64,000 nt of DNA. Origin: Aulostomus chinensis (lineage: Eukaryota > Chordata > Actinopteri > Syngnathiformes > Aulostomidae). Below are positions 1-14,799 of this stretch, piece after piece (the first letter of the stretch is position 1; every line of letters begins with the position of its first letter). The DNA lies in the NCBI GenBank assembly GCA_037954235.1, contig JBBMOA010000003.1, forward strand, positions 10,789,723 to 10,853,722. Direction: 5' to 3'. A model generated the notes under the pieces. That model was given only the letters and a program-made list of their open reading frames with translations, made no database searches and was not told the origin of the DNA. The translations under genes were made by a program, and so were the position numbers.

Positions 1-3000
1 CCACTTAATGAGACCCTGCCAGGATGTAAGCTAGAGAGGGTGAGGTGGTGGGAGGAATGTTGCTGGCTCCGGCCCAGGACTGTGCCACTCACAACAGGTC
101 GGCTGCGCATCAAGTGGAATGGCTTCATGCTTGGTACCCTCTCAATGACAAATATAGAGCTCTCATTTCAAAAGAGATGAACCACTTAAGGAATCCTGGA
201 CAGAAAAATGTGAAATGCCAAAAATGGCAGTTGTATGATATGTATACCACCCCTCCCCACCAAATAGCCAATCGTCTGCGGAACTTTGGAAACAGATCTG
301 TGAGCAGTTTCGTACCTGGCTGAGTAAAGAGAAACACATGATCAGAAGCTGCTCCCACTCATGCTGTACGATTCTGCTGGTGGAACCGGAGCACGCTGTT
401 GCCGAGAAGTCGGTGCTGTAAAACTTGTGTCTGACCAGTAGAAATATAATAGGTGGGAAATATGTGTTATTTTGATGTAAAGTCCTGAACTTTTAATAAT
501 TTATATTGACTGGTGAACCATTTATATGCAGTTTATGGCTGAGTCACCATTAAAAATCCAGTTATGGCTATCTCCTAGAATTGTTGCAAAAATAACTGGT
601 GACTTTCCCTAAAAGGCTGCTGAGTGGTGCATCTGCCTGAGAGTCCACCCAACAATCCAACTCTATGCTGACCCCTATAGGACCTATGCTTCTCCTTTGA
701 TTCAGAGTGACCCAGCAGATACCCAAAGCTGGAGAGGAGATAACCTTGTGCAATCTCAGGATTAAAACCTGTCACACTTTCCATGACTGAGAGATGATGA
801 TCAGCTGGTAAGTTCCAGCCCTGATGGAAAGCGTCAGGCCTGACAGTCAAGCCTCCTGGAACCCGGTCAGGTCGAAGAAGAGCTGTTGGCTAACTGACCT
901 AGGCCATGTTTCGATAGTTGGGCCTCAATAGAGATGATGACTCATTGCTTTCTCACACAGACACAACCCTGATATGGTTGCATCATGTGCATATCCAGTG
1001 TCCATTTGTGCCTATGTTTTGACCTCAGATGAAGGCTCTTCTGTGCTGGTGTGGTCATTTATACAGATTCATGTACTCTTTGATCCTATCTTAAAGAATA
1101 TGTCCATCACTGGCTGACATCATATGACATCCAGGTAAAAGTATGTGGCCATGTTTCTGTTCCACTGGGGCAGTGAGAAATGCTCCAGAGTGAAAAAAAT
1201 AGGTTCAGATGCTGCACATGTACATAAGAAACAGGTCCATCTTATTAAACGAGCACTGGCTGATTCTCAAGCCTCCTAAAGCCTCCTAATCCCCGTTAGC
1301 ACAACGCCAGGGAAAATGGCAGCGAGTGTGATGAAGCTGTCAGATGAGAGGTTTCTGAGATTAACAGGAGTTGAATGATTGAGTGCCCAGAGAGCAAAGA
1401 ATGTAAAGTTGACCATGCAGGGATGAAGAGTTCTGGTTAACCGATTGACAACAGAGTTTGTGGCATTGACAATGAGAGATTCAGTAAACAGTTGCTCTTC
1501 CTCAAAAATATCTTCCTGTGTTTAGGAATGCATGCAGGCTGAAAAGGATATGGATATGCTCCTGGCCATGCTGGGATTTTCATCTAAATGAGCATCCCTA
1601 GTTATCTTTTATGCCGGTAATGACATAAGTTTTATGATGATATAGTTCAGTGCTCTGATCTCTGTGCACACATCAAGACAGAGTGTCGTGATCCATCATT
1701 TTGCAGCAAAATTTCTGTGTTGTGACAAATGGATGCAAAGAACTTCAAGTACCAATGATACTGAGATATTCAGTGGAATAACATAACACTGAAATTTAAG
1801 GTGAGATTAAATCATTAAAAAATAAACACAAACAAATACCATGTAATGTGACTTCATGTTTTTTTTTTAATCATATGCCCTGCATCATCGTGTTGTGAGT
1901 CTGTAGCTCGAGGACACATGATATCATTTCTACATTTGAGTTGACATGTTTGTGTCAGCATACGTAAATGAAAATGAGAAGTGCTAGTGAAATATATGGT
2001 GCTAAAATCCATCTTCCGTGTGAAGACAGCATGTCATCATCTATGCAACCAACTGGCTTTGGTTTCCGATGACACAGAATACTATCACAGCATGGAGGAG
2101 GCCAGACAAGCCAGTCTGAATCCTCTGGCATGAGGGGAAATCCCTACCATATTTAGAGTTATGTAAGAGCCACTGATCAGACCCTCTGGAGGAACCTCGA
2201 AGTTTCTAATGGGCCTTTGTGAAAAAGAGCGTTGTTCATTGACTGTATGGAATTACAGTTAAAGTGCCAAGTACCAAATCATCCTCGGTAAAAGACCTTT
2301 GAAATCCACCTAGCAGTGTAGAAAATAAATGCAAAAAAAAAAACAAAAACTGACAAAAGCAATCCATTATTAGCAGTTTACAGTTGCAAGAGTTAAATTC
2401 TGTGTTTTCATCTGCAGCAATGATTGACAGGTCAAATGATTATAGTGAAATAAGAGAATATTCATATTTTAAAAGATTTTCTCAGCTTCTCCGATGTGAA
2501 GATTTTCATCAGTTTGCAGACATTGTAGGCCTCACAGCCACTGTGAGTCTTGAAGGACTAGCCAATGCAAATATATGAAAGACACTCAGAATGGGGCAAC
2601 TCAGATATTTTAAGAAATCTCACTGTCAAAGCTAACATTACTCACATATCATGGTTACAGACCAGTGTTAGCTAACTAAGTAAAATTTGGCTAAAATATT
2701 CAGGTCTGTTCCTTTCTGAGCTACAGGGCAGGCAAGGTAAGATTTCCTCAATGCATTTGAATGTAAAATGTAAATTATAAGAAAAGAGTCTGCTACTTTA
2801 TGAAGTAAACTTAGGTGGGATGAAAATAAAAAGAAATACTTCAGTATCAGATTGTACATGTCTAGGGGAGTTTGAATATGTATTTTCATGTTTGCTAGAC
2901 TTTGCGGCTGAAAACATTGTGGCCACTGGCATTTCTATTGCCTAGTGTATGAAAACTTTGTCCACCACTGCATGAGCAAACACAGTGGTGGCAAATAAGG

Positions 3001-6000
3001 AGTTAACCCTCCCTTGTGTGACTGCAAAATAAATTTAAAAATAATAATAATTGAAGTGATAACAGTGAGGTAACTGCAGCTTTTGTACCAAAATATCTCC
3101 AGGCCTGTTGTTGTATCTACTGCAATGATTGTGGAGCATTCTTATGTAACAGGCCATGAACTGTGTGTGCAGGAAAAGAGGAAGGGGCGGGGGGTCAGGC
3201 TGCTGGGGATGGACATTCAGGCTCCAGACAGATCAACAGACAGATGCTTCAGAAGAGGGACATCTTATCCTGCCAATAGGATTTGCAGTTTGAGTGTGTG
3301 TGAGGGGAGAGGAGGACACACCTTCAGAGCGTCTGACAGTGTTTAGTCCCTGGACTCAAATCTGCCAGCGTTACTTCTAATCTCAGTTTCTGGGTTTGAT
3401 GTATAAAGCAGTCTCCATATAAAATTCCCTCATTTATGAGGCCTGTGACAGATGGTAAAAAAACCACTGCTGCAGCATCACACGTGTAAGGAAAAGCACA
3501 TTCTGGCGATGATGTATAAACAATAAAGAGCCGACGTTACCACTGCGACTGGAGATTGCGGCTGCTGTAAAGACAAACGAATGTGTGATGTGATGGGAAA
3601 TTACCATAACCTCATCCATTAACCCATGTAACCTCTGAGTCAAAGGGGAAAGATTGTGAAATGTAGAAGCACATGAGCAAGCGTATGCAATGTGTGTGTC
3701 GGACTGCTCAGTGACAGCACGTAAATTGGGCCGCTGCATCTGGTAGTGTCAATCTCCAGGGAATGATGAATGATGTCAACGATCATCTGTGTAAGGCTTG
3801 GAACATGCACCATAAGGAGGTCAACAAACTGCACATAGCACTCAACACACACACACACACACTCAGGAAGGCAAATTCTCTGAAACAGATTTAATGTTAA
3901 AGTTTAAGAGTATACACACACTAACACACACACACATAAATATATAGGATTTCCACAATAATAATGGACAATATGATAATTTATCAGCATGTTTTGTTAA
4001 TTTGATTACACAAGCAAACTTTAGACACCACATGTCCAGTGAATAGAGAAAAGCATCTGTGGGAACCTCTTTCAATTAAAGCTTTCATTTGATGACGTAG
4101 ATCGATACCCAGGCATGTGCAAAGGTCAGCGCAGGGCACCACCAAGAACAACACCCATCTAAAGGACAACTACATGGAGTACCCAGACAAACAACACTCT
4201 GCACTGTCCACAGAGCCTGTTCATGGAGCAGTGGGTGGGTTTGTTACTTTCTACTCAGTCAGTCTGAGGAGACAAAGTCGCCTTTTTGTCTCAAAGGACA
4301 AAAGCGAGGTCATACGCGGTTCCATCAGACAGCCCTCCCTTGTCATATCTGGATTGTACGCATACTTGTGTGTTATGTCACAAGAGCTCGACAACAAGAC
4401 CATCTTAGAGAAACCCAGGCATACTTCTACTACTCCTTCTCTGTAGACCAGAGCTTCCAGATTAAGGACACATGTCTTTGAGTTATGCAGCAGCTAATGA
4501 ATATGCATCACTAGGTTTATGGCAGAATGTGTTGAAGCCACATTCACTGACATGTTAGGTGATAGTTCACATACTATATGTTCTTGTGTCAACAACTGAA
4601 CCCGTTCATCAAGTTTGTCAGCAACAAGTCATTGTGTTCACTGGCTACAGAGGTGACATGACTTTTCATCCTTTGGTGAGAAAAGATGTGTGCATGTCAA
4701 AGATTTTAAGGGCAGAAAAGATGCGGATATGTCCTAGACTACAAGAACTAATCAGGAGATAATAAATTAAAATTAGTGCTGCTAATGTGTTGCTCTGCCG
4801 AGCAAACATAAAAGGGTCTTTGCCTGAAGTACCTTCAGGCTCAGGCCCAAACTAAAATGTTTACAAGCTGTGTCCAATGACTAAGCTTGATATGGAGGGT
4901 AATATCGAATCAGTGTGAATCAAATCAGTCTGTTTCAAATGTATCAAAATTTGAACCAAATGCTCAGGAAATCTGCAGGAGAGAAATTTGTGTGTGTTAC
5001 TATCTGCTTAAGTGTTGTGAAGCTCTTGCCCTATTTGTCCTGCACCCAATGTCCAGAGCTTTTTCAATGTTTCTGTGGGGTGGGTGGGTGGAAGGGGGTT
5101 CATCTTTGTCCGTCCTTGCCCTGGTAAACATCTGACATCAGTCATATACCAGTTTATTAAAGGGTCCTTCCCTCCTCGGCGCACTGGGTCAGAGCCTATC
5201 TCCCAGCTGGTATTGGGCCAGTGGCGGAGTGTTCACTGGACAGGTCATCAAGAGAAGCCACAGAGGACGCATGCAACCTTCATTCAAAAAGGCCCCAGCT
5301 GACTGTTAGGTTCAAACTTCATGTACCAAATGCTGTCCAAGTGCAAAATCATGTAATAAAAATGTTTGCTACATTTGAATGTGTTTAGAAAAAGTAAGTC
5401 AATTTCCGGTTACTCTGCAAAGACAAACAAACAAAAGCACTTCAGACAAGTGTAAAACTGAGTTTTTCTTTGTTTTAGAAAAGTGAGTACATTTTTGAAA
5501 TTTGACATTACAGGTCCCTTTTCCAAGGCAATATTTCAAAAAGTAGAAAAATAATACATTGACTCAACGATTTACCATTCAATCTTGCTTTCAGCTCACT
5601 GAAGCGTTTTAGATCATTGTTTCGGTTCAATCCCTTCTATGGGGTCACTGTTTTAGGTCACGCTCTTGGCTCTTATCTAAAATACCAGATAGACAAAGTT
5701 AGCAGCTGAACTCAGTGGAGTATTTAATCTCTACAAGCTAAAACTACAAGCAGAGTGAACACATTAATTGGCCAGGATCATGGCTCCACATGATTGTGAA
5801 TGTTGCTCTGTTTGGTTGCACCTTTGTCATACATATTTATGAAGTGACCGAGCGGTAAGGTTGTGTTCACAAGGTCCCATGTAGCCCCTGGCAGCTTGAG
5901 GACTAATTCAGCTGATGATGCAGCCAGATATTCATCCACCACTTAGTCTCCTTTCGACTAACTCACAACATTGTTTATGGCGATGCGGTAATACAGCATG

Positions 6001-8870
6001 ATGCATGAATATGGCCAGGCAACATTAAAGAAACAAAGAGGGATGTTTGGATGGAAGCAGAGATGCTGGTAGAAGTCACTGCTGCTCCAGTTATGCAAGC
6101 CTTGGAGCGATGCCATATCCACTGGGATGTCTGTGGGAGCTGCTTGGAAGTGGAACTAGATTGAAAAGAGTCTTGATTAATTAGAGCGAAAACATCCCCT
6201 CTCCACTTCGGTCTGGCTGTTGGACTGCTCCCCACCTGCAGGTTTCATTCAGGGCTTGACTGGCATCTTCAGACGTTCTTTGTGGCGCTCTAAGTGCAGA
6301 GAGAACAAAGCCACCAGGAAACCGAATCATGGCAATGGAAACACAATGAGGAGCGAGCGATATCTTGCATAACCAAAAGCACAGGATATTTACCCAGCAA
6401 CAAATGAGGATGCAGACAATCCTTTAGGGGAAAAAGAAAAAATCATACAAATCCCGGGTTTCATACATTCCTTTACAAAAGGTTTCTGTTCAAACATAAT
6501 AGACCACAAATGAAAGGAATGTAGGTGAACAAGTATTCTCAGTCTTCATGTTGATGTGTTCAGTTGGCGTTCAAGTTGTCACAACTTTTTTCAGAAAAAA
6601 AAAACAACCTCAGGAGGGAATCTACAGCATTTTGTAACTCCGACATTTAATTTCCCATCTCATTGTGTAAAATTGTGAATTCATGGCGGTACAATGGAAG
6701 CGAGAGAATCATTTTATTTTATTTTTTGCTTGTTTCTAGTGCTGTTCTTACTTGGTGTCATTTTACTTTACCTTCATTTGCTCTCTCTTCTAAAAACAAC
6801 ACAGGAAAATGGTGAACATGGCTCTTGGACTTTTTGGCTCCCTTTACATACTTTATGATTTTATTTTTCCTCTTTCGGTTGGCAAGTGTTTGTGAATCTG
6901 CAGATTTTGTGTTCACACAAAAACAAAATTCCTGCTGGCTGTGCAACAGAACATTGTGCGTCTTTTCAATCCCCCTGTCAATCTCTGGCGATGTGAGTTC
7001 TCTGAACCACTTTGTGTCTGTTCATTGTCAATGCACTGTTGATTAGTACATCACCAGAGAGCCAGTTGGCCTTTCATTCCCATTTCAATGGGAATGACGC
7101 AAATCCCTGTCCTGTTTGGTGCCCAGTGGCCTGAACCTGCGCTCTTGGACTTGTGGCTCATTCGCCTGTACACGTCTCAGCAGACACCAATTAGAACAGG
7201 CCAGAAATGGCCAGGAACTCCAAATGTACCACAGGAGGTCACTTAAATCTGTCCGTTCATGCTGAGGTGCTGCTGGCATGATCTGATGTTACCTTAATAT
7301 GTAACACAAACACTGTTTTGCCGAGCTAGACCTGGCAGAAGACGACCCACTGCAGCAAATCATACCATCAGACTTCTTATTCAGAAATAAGAGTCTGGGT
7401 AAATAAACAGATTAATGAATAACACTGACGATTACTTTTGAACTCAAATGTACTCATCCCCACAGACTGGGCATTTGCAGGATATTGAGGGTCCATTGTT
7501 TCTCCTTGGGTTTGTGTGTCTTGCAAATGTAACACCACAATTGTGTGAGGTGTGAAGAGAAGTGTCAAAACCACTGAATCATCTCTTGTGGAGTTTCTGC
7601 AGTGTTGAGAACAGCTTGTGCATGTGGCTATAAATGGACCTCAACACAAAACCCACCGATGAAATATCACCAGATGGTGCAGACACAAGGAGTCATCTCC
7701 TGTGTCGGTGTCCCTAGGGTTTCATCACCTCCCCGCCCTTTAGGTGCTGAGTCTATTTTCTATAAAAGGAGTTTGATTGAATATTAGCACAGATTATTCA
7801 AAAATTAAACTGTAACATTCTGTTCCTTGCTGTAGACACATGGAACAGGTTTATATAACAGTAGCACTATAATAAGAAGAAAGGGAAGAACACAATTATA
7901 GAGCATTTATTTTACAAATGTAGATTTTCTAGACTTTTTGGAAAGATTCCATGAGTGATTTTTTTTCATGAATTTGAATTCTTCTTGAAGGATGCTGCGA
8001 TATACCGTAGCTTTACAGAAGGACTTGAATGTCAGAGAACTCATCTCCTTAAAGTAATATTTTATTTTCCCCATTTTTTATAAATGTGACTATTGTTTAT
8101 GTGATGTCTGTTGTCTATGTGTGTACTGTTTTATCATATCTATTTTGTAAAGGAATTTTTACTTACGAGTTTAAAAATTCAGTGAAAAAAGGGGGGTTTA
8201 AATCCAAGTTTAGCCAAAAATGAAGTTTTATACACAAACATTTAAAATTAAATATCTGAAAATAAGTGTATTTCTGGCCTGCTGGCCATTTGAGATTGAA
8301 ATTTCCCTAATTGTTATGGAAACAATGAGTAGTAGTTTTCAGGGTAATGTAGAAAAACAATGTTATTAAGGCCTATAATTAGCACTACTCATAGGACTAT
8401 ACTGTGGTTCCTCACTTTAGGGGGTAAAACTGATTTAACCATTCCACTTACCATGGAGAGATGGGCTATGTAATTGGTTTAACTGGCTCCTGTGGAGAAA
8501 TAATCAATGTGCAGGCCTACAGGCATTACAGTATATTATTAATGCCCAGTGAGTGTGTTTGTACTTCCCAAGGGTTCCATGTCTAGGATCAAATATGGAC
8601 CAACTCTGCCCCCTACTGTACGATCAATGTACTACTCCAGGGTGTTATTCAGGTTCATGTGATCTGAAAAATTACACGGTATGAAAAAGAGACGCTTGAT
8701 CTTTTTACAGTTATACTTCCTTAAAGTAGCGTCAAGTTCACGGGGGGAAAATAAAAGCTATAAAGAGTGGAAGGTAAGCGTAACCTGAGAAATGCAGAGG
8801 ACCAAGTAGGAAATGGTTCTATACGTAGATATGACCTACAGTTGATATCACAACGACTCGTGGAGGCGCC
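1..8870. other. Intergenic DNA, no convincing gene
   Basis: I see no exon series, conserved protein or RNA gene here apart from short repeats. Open frames are under 110 codons, are not flanked by convincing splice sites, and match no family I recognise. Small CA tracts lie at 3846-3862 and 3911-3935, and a worn SINE fragment lies near 5.2 kb. A minor perfect 8-bp inverted repeat with a 6-nt loop lies at 7075-7096. Confidence 0.6.
5183..5252 (-). repeat. Old fragment of family A SINE (tail side)
   Basis: On the minus strand this resembles the 3' body of the tRNA-headed SINE family seen elsewhere in the window: the dimly preserved 'dinucleotide-CTGTCCAG' block followed by the 'AGCTGGGAGATAGGCTC' block. 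It is more diverged than the other copies and lacks both head and GGAT tail. Confidence 0.45.
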
Positions 8871-8874
8871 AAAA
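8871..8874 (-). terminator. Pol III terminator of tRNA-Phe
   Basis: A run of four T on the minus strand lies 14 nt past the tRNA 3' end. This is the minimal RNA polymerase III termination signal and the distance is normal. Confidence 0.7.
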
Positions 8875-8887
8875 GAGTCAACCACAC

Positions 8888-8960
8888 TGCCGAAACCCGG
8901 GATCGAACCAGGGACCTTTAGATCTTCAGTCTAACGCTCTCCCAACTGAGCTATTTCGGC
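8888..8960 (-). tRNA. tRNA-Phe (anticodon GAA)
   Basis: Read on the minus strand, the 73-nt sequence folds as a complete cloverleaf. The 7-bp acceptor stem (GCCGAAA with TTTCGGC) is perfect, followed by discriminator A. The A-box region reads TAGCTCAGTTGGGAGAGC, the anticodon loop reads CTGAAGA with anticodon GAA, and the B-box is GGTTCGATCC. No intron is present. It appears identical to the usual vertebrate tRNA-Phe, and a TTTT terminator follows. CCA is not encoded, as expected for a eukaryote. It stands alone, with no other tRNA nearby. Confidence 0.97.
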
Positions 8961-9476
8961 ACGCGACGCAAATTTTACACATTCTGTCCATCAGGGGTCC
9001 TTCCAGTACCGATGTACTTACTACAGGACTTCAAATGGACCTTTTGCTTACTTCTTTCGTGATGTTAACTCTTCAATCAGTTGTTTTCGCATGGTCATCT
9101 GCTTTAACAACATTGTTTGAGCTAATTCATTGAAAGGTATCAGAATATCTCCACATGATAGGACCTGTAAGTGATGCCTTTCAAAAAAGTAAACACAAAC
9201 TAAAACAGTTTGAACACAAATGAAGATACGCACCTTATTTTGCGCTAAGTACAAAATGTGGATGCCCCTTTCTAATACAACAGGAAAAAAACAACAAGTT
9301 TGCTTTGATAATGAAATGTAATAATAAATATTTATCTGGTAATAGAGGAACCTGTCTGTTGATGTGTATGCGGCCGATGTATGAGGTGATCAAAATGGCC
9401 GGAAATCAATGTCAGATCTCGAATGACCGCCACTCAAACGATAGGAACGCAGTTACAAGACAAAAAAAGCGAAATA

Positions 9477-9985
9477 ATGAGATAAATTGTTATCTCATAA
9501 TTAAGGCGCCCTTGGGAGGCCATGGGGAGAAAAAATGAACAAAAAAGATATGAAATATTCACTCAGTTTAACGGCCTCATGGCCTCAAGGTATAACTTGT
9601 ACCCTCAACTTAGTCATTTTGTGGCTGTGAGATAAGATATGTTCCAAAACTTTCATTAGTTAGGGGGAACAAGTTATATCTCATGGCCTCAAATTCATTA
9701 AATGGAGGGACACAGCTCTCAAAACATCCGGAAATGTTGAATTTTCACCACATAATTTCAACCTTTACTTTTTATTTTCATTACTTTGATTTTTAATCTC
9801 GGGAATTTGACTTTTTAATTTACGGAGCCTTAAAATGGCTAAGAGATTTTTGTTTTTGTTTTGTTTTGTTGTGTGTGGGCATACAGAGAAAAAAAATGTA
9901 TTCAGAGGTCATGAGATAAACTTGTTTCCATGATTCAGTTCTTATATATTTTTAAACAAGTTACATCTCGCAGGCTTAAAATATA
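9477..9985. repeat. Cluster of degenerate ACAAGTT/ATCTCAT motifs
   Basis: Within 500 bp a short motif pairing 'ACAAGTTA' or its complement with 'ATCTCA' or 'GAGATAA' recurs in both orientations near 9480, 9585, 9630, 9668, 9908 and 9955. Several copies are followed by 'GGCCTCAA'. The first copy is a 9-bp perfect inverted repeat with a 4-nt loop (9477-9498). This looks like a decayed simple or foldback repeat. I cannot name the family. Confidence 0.4.
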
Positions 9986-12900
9986 CACATTTTAAATTGC
10001 TATGATCACTCCAGGGATGTGTCTCAAGCTCATCCTTTCGATTTTTTTAAATCCCCCAAATTGTCACTTATCATTGGTATAATTTTAATATCAATATTTT
10101 ATTCTGTATGCAAAGAGGAGCAAAAACAAAACTCACAACTCAAGAGAAATCCAGCAGGATTTTACAGTCTGTCCCTAAAATCTCATGTCCTGTACTCACA
10201 GCCTTCTTCCTCAAACAACACACAGCTACAGATGAATAATGGCCACCAGCCCGCACACAGAAGCGCCTCTGGCTCCATCTAATATCACAGTTCAAACGCT
10301 AACTGTTTGTCAGGTCATGTCAAGATGAGTCAGCATTACGACAAGAAGACTTATTCGATTTAGCAGGACTCCTTCACTACCTTGACCCGGAGATGCATTC
10401 GTGCAAGTTCAGATCAAACTCTAGCCCGCAGAACTCATAAAGTTCAAATCACAGGGGAGCAGGGGTCGGCCATAAAACCACTAAACTGACGCACGACTTG
10501 CGGCCGGTGTCGAACACGGGGTAGAAGTACTCTCATTATCCTTTTTACTAGTCCCTGCTATGGTTATGAAACAGCTGACTGAACTGCTACAATGTCTGGT
10601 TGTTTGGGCAAGAGTTAAGAGCAGCAGCGGTCTCCCCTCAGCTGATGCATCATCATATGAGCTGCGACGTTCAGTACTGTGAATTATCATCGTGCTGTTT
10701 GCCTCACAGCGGGGCCTCCTCCTTTCAGGGCTAGCCACATGTACCCTTTTATCAGAAAAAGAAAACGCGATGTAACAGAGTAGGGTACTGTAGTTTTTCC
10801 TCACACATGAATGTATTCTAAGCCTTATCTGACATTACTGGACATGCACGCACATCCGATTATACACCAAATTAGGAGAAAAGCAAACAAAACGCCTCCC
10901 AAATTATCAAGTTCTCTGTTAATGGTTGTTAAAAAGTTAATCCTTTAAAAAAAATATCAGACCGAAATACATGTACACAAAAGGTCATCCCTGAAAAGTG
11001 GGTGTTGTGGTAACTGATGTGCGCTGCAACATAAACATTAAAAAAAAATTCAACTTTTCTTAATCTTTTTTGTGATTGGTTCTCCTGTTGTTGCTGAAAC
11101 ATGAAAACAGACCCATCCCATGACAGTGATTTGACTTTTGTTGGACCTCTTCTCTCCTCTCTTCTCCAATGCGGTCTTACCTGTACCAGTTTTCTCTGGG
11201 GACGTTTACACAGCAGCTTAAAAACAGAGTGTTTAACTAGAGAGAGAGAGCGAGAGAGAGAGAGTGAGAGAGAGTGCTTTGAAACAGATGCACTATGTGC
11301 ATCATTTCCTACCCAGTATAATCAGTTTCTTTAAACAAAACACACTTACATAAACTCTTCCGCTTCATCTTGTGTTTTTCTCAGAGGGCCTGTGACAGGA
11401 TGCTGGCCAAGAGGCTCTCTTCAACTCGAACTGACTTCTTATTTCACATTCAGATCATTACAGCAAAAAAAAACTACAGAACAATTATTATGGAAGGTAG
11501 CTCCTCTGTGGGGTTTTTTTAGTATTGAAGTTTGAAAAAAAAAACCTGAAGATTATAAGTATGTTTCAGTTTGCTTACTTCAGTTAGTAACACTTTGCCA
11601 TCCTCTATGGAACCACACAGTGAAATATTTACTCCTCTCTGAGTTGCATTACAGAGCTGAGACCCACAGAGACCAGCTGAATGCTAGTTAGCTTTGTGCA
11701 ATGAATGGTTGTGGGGAGGCAGGTTAGCATACCCTGCTCCTGCCTGTTCAGTTTCCTTCCAGTTCTTTCACTTTGTACTCTGGTTCAGATAAGGTTCTGA
11801 ATCTTGTTTTGTCCAGTATTTAACCTTCTCATCATCTCAGCTGAGAAGGGTATCTAATATTCTCTCATCTGACTCTGGGAGCATGACAAATGAGCACATT
11901 TTGGTGTATTTCTTTGAATTAAACTATATCTACTCTTTTCCACTGAATCATTTTGGAATACACTGAAACTTAAACATTGTACCATTCCTGAAGCGTTCTA
12001 AAACTATTGGCACAGAAAAAGATTGTCTATTCAATTTCATGGAATTGAAACTATATCTATAATACTATTAAACAGCTATGAGAAGTGTCACGATTGTTGT
12101 GGCAATGTTTAAGTGCCGATGATTGATTGTTCTGCAGGGCTTCGTCCCACGTTGATGACCCTCTTCCTTTACCGCACAGGTCTGTAGCACCTCCACCCCA
12201 CGCAGCATACATCCCACAAGGTTTTCAAACAGCATGTTAGCAACTTTTGAACAAGAGCGTGCAGTATAGCTTGCTGGGAGGAGCATGGCTTGAACACTGC
12301 CAGGTACAGTAGGTGTTCAGCGCCCACTGAGGGCACCCAGCGAAGGATGGCTTCTCATCAGAAAGTACATAACCGCTTCAACAATGGGTTTTCAGAAGAA
12401 TGCCAAAGCTGGTAAAATGATGCTAAAAGTAACAGATAGTAAATAGCACCAGCCTACTCACTAAATTGTTCTCTGATTGTTGTGAGTGAATGCAGCTCAC
12501 ATAAACACATGTATAGAATACAGCCTAAGAAAAATGAGACTGAAGAGAAAACTGCTGAACACAACACAACAAAGTTCCAGCAATGAACTTTGTGTTCATT
12601 GGATCAGAAAAGCAGCACATCTGTGTATGCCTCAAGCCTGTGTGTCCCTCAGGTACTCAGGGTAATCACGTGAGCTACAGACAGAGTTCTACTTTGTCCT
12701 AATGTTGCTCCCTTCGCAGCAGGTCTCCTCTTCAAGAGAAATCAGAAATTAATTCTATACCCGCGGGCAGGAGGTGAAGCCTGGGAGCCTCTGCTGCCGC
12801 GTAGGTGGGACAAAAACATATGCAGTGTACTTTCAGGATCTTAGAAGAATAAGATAAAGTAGTGCTCTAAGCGTCTTATGTTAAAATGCGCAGCAGATCA

Positions 12901-14799
12901 AAGACTCTGTTCAATCCACTGTATCTTTAACCAGCAATAAGAGGGTGAGGATCTCAAGGAATGCAGACAAAAAACGGAATGCAAAGAAGAATAACCAGAA
13001 ACAACTTTGCTGTGAGATCTAATCAATGGCAGATGAACATTTATAGTGATGAGGCGATTCTTATTTGACTACATCAGAAAGTCCAAGGTGACCAATCAGG
13101 TGGCTGAGTTGCAACTACTGGTTCTATGATTATAAAACTGATCAGATGACAGCAGCAGCACACAGAACAGCTCCACGCTGAAACAGTGTTGGGTACCAAT
13201 TAGTCAAACACAGAGCTGTGTACCAATGCTGCCGTAGGCACATTGATGAAGTTCTTGCCTATAATCATAAAAAGTAATTTACATATCACCTTCATCATAC
13301 AGCTGATGTGTTTGTGTGAAAAGCTTTACGAGACAGCATTTAGTGAGTATATTTACTAGAAATAAAGTTCAAAATGCAGGCTGCACTTTGTCAATTACTC
13401 TAAGAACCCTGCAAACTGTTTGACAGGGTGTTTCCTGCAGACTCTAATGTTATAGTACGTACACTTATCTTACGTAAACCAGCTAGACACTAACAATAGC
13501 TGACTCCAAGCAGAATAAAAAAAATATAAACCCTCGTGCCAAAACATTACAGATAGTACACATAGCCTACTGGTATTTGCTGTATTTACATTCATGCTAT
13601 TACAGATTTTACCTTATAGAGTACCTTTGTGCCATTCAACAAATCAATTATTCATATCAACGTGAGCAGAGGCAACACATCCAGAACTCTGTATTTATTG
13701 ATATAATTTAACATTCAGTAGTGATACATTCACAAAAAGCATCACAGTGAATACAATTTCCAAAGACAACATACTAGTGGTGTACAATAATATATCTGTT
13801 TACATGTGCGTTCGTTCAGGGATGCATTTGTTGTGCATGTGCGAGAAATCACAAAAATGAGCCCCAGTGTGCATAAAGCATAAAAGCAGTGAACACACAA
13901 GCAGATACAACAAAAAAATCAAACAAAGTCCTATTAATAACCCCTCAGTCTGTCAGCGCTGGGCTGTAGTGACAGTAATTCTCTCGTGTTTGGAGGACAC
14001 GGATGTTGAGTTGAGCTGAGGGACCAGATGTCTGGGTGCTGACACCGAGGCGAGCCAGCTGCAACTCTGAAGGGTCTGTCTATGATCACGTACGCACCAA
14101 GTGACGTGTACTGTAATTTAGATCTCTTTTATATACACAGTATGTACATTGGTGTTACCGGCATGCTTTTAGCACGCCAAAACTCCACATAAGAGCTACA
14201 GGAACATATTATACAATCCAAAACAATGGAGCTGTAATAAATAGTCAGGAAACGTAGAGTATTCTGTGTAAAATATGAATGTGTAAGAATCATTTGTAAT
14301 AATTAAATTCCTTCAAAGAACAAAATTTGTAGATGCACTGCATTGCATGATCATACAAGTTTTCTCTTGTTATTGCTGTCACCTGTTCATCCATACTACC
14401 AACATCCAGAACTGGCTCTGCTCAGACCTGACATTAACATACACAGATGTGAACTCAGGTGTGAGATCTGACCCTCCGAGGCGGTCTTGGTCACATATAG
14501 CCGCATCCATTTAGTAATAGCAAAGCTAACATGGCCTGGATTGAGGGACCGCCTCACCAACAGTCATCCCATGGAAGCACTTTGGCCCACCAACAAATTA
14601 TTTTCATTATCATTACTATACTGAAAATTTTGGGAAAAAAATCCATATATCAATCTATATACTCAGTTTATAAATGTCTTTTCACTCCTGGTGTGATTTG
14701 TTCAAACATACAACGCATCCTGTTGCACTGGTATGAGATGAACAGCCTCCGTGGCTTGCAGATTTACAACACTTTCCACAAACTCAATATCTCTGGTAT

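Noticed and set aside
45..420. Possible exon or transposon remnant at the window start
   Set aside because: A frame reading ELWKQICEQFRTWLSKEKH looked protein-like, but no family could be recognised and the flanks are outside or uninformative.
10481..10804. 107-codon minus-strand frame
   Set aside because: Low-complexity Ser/Thr-rich translation, no homology recognised, no splice context.
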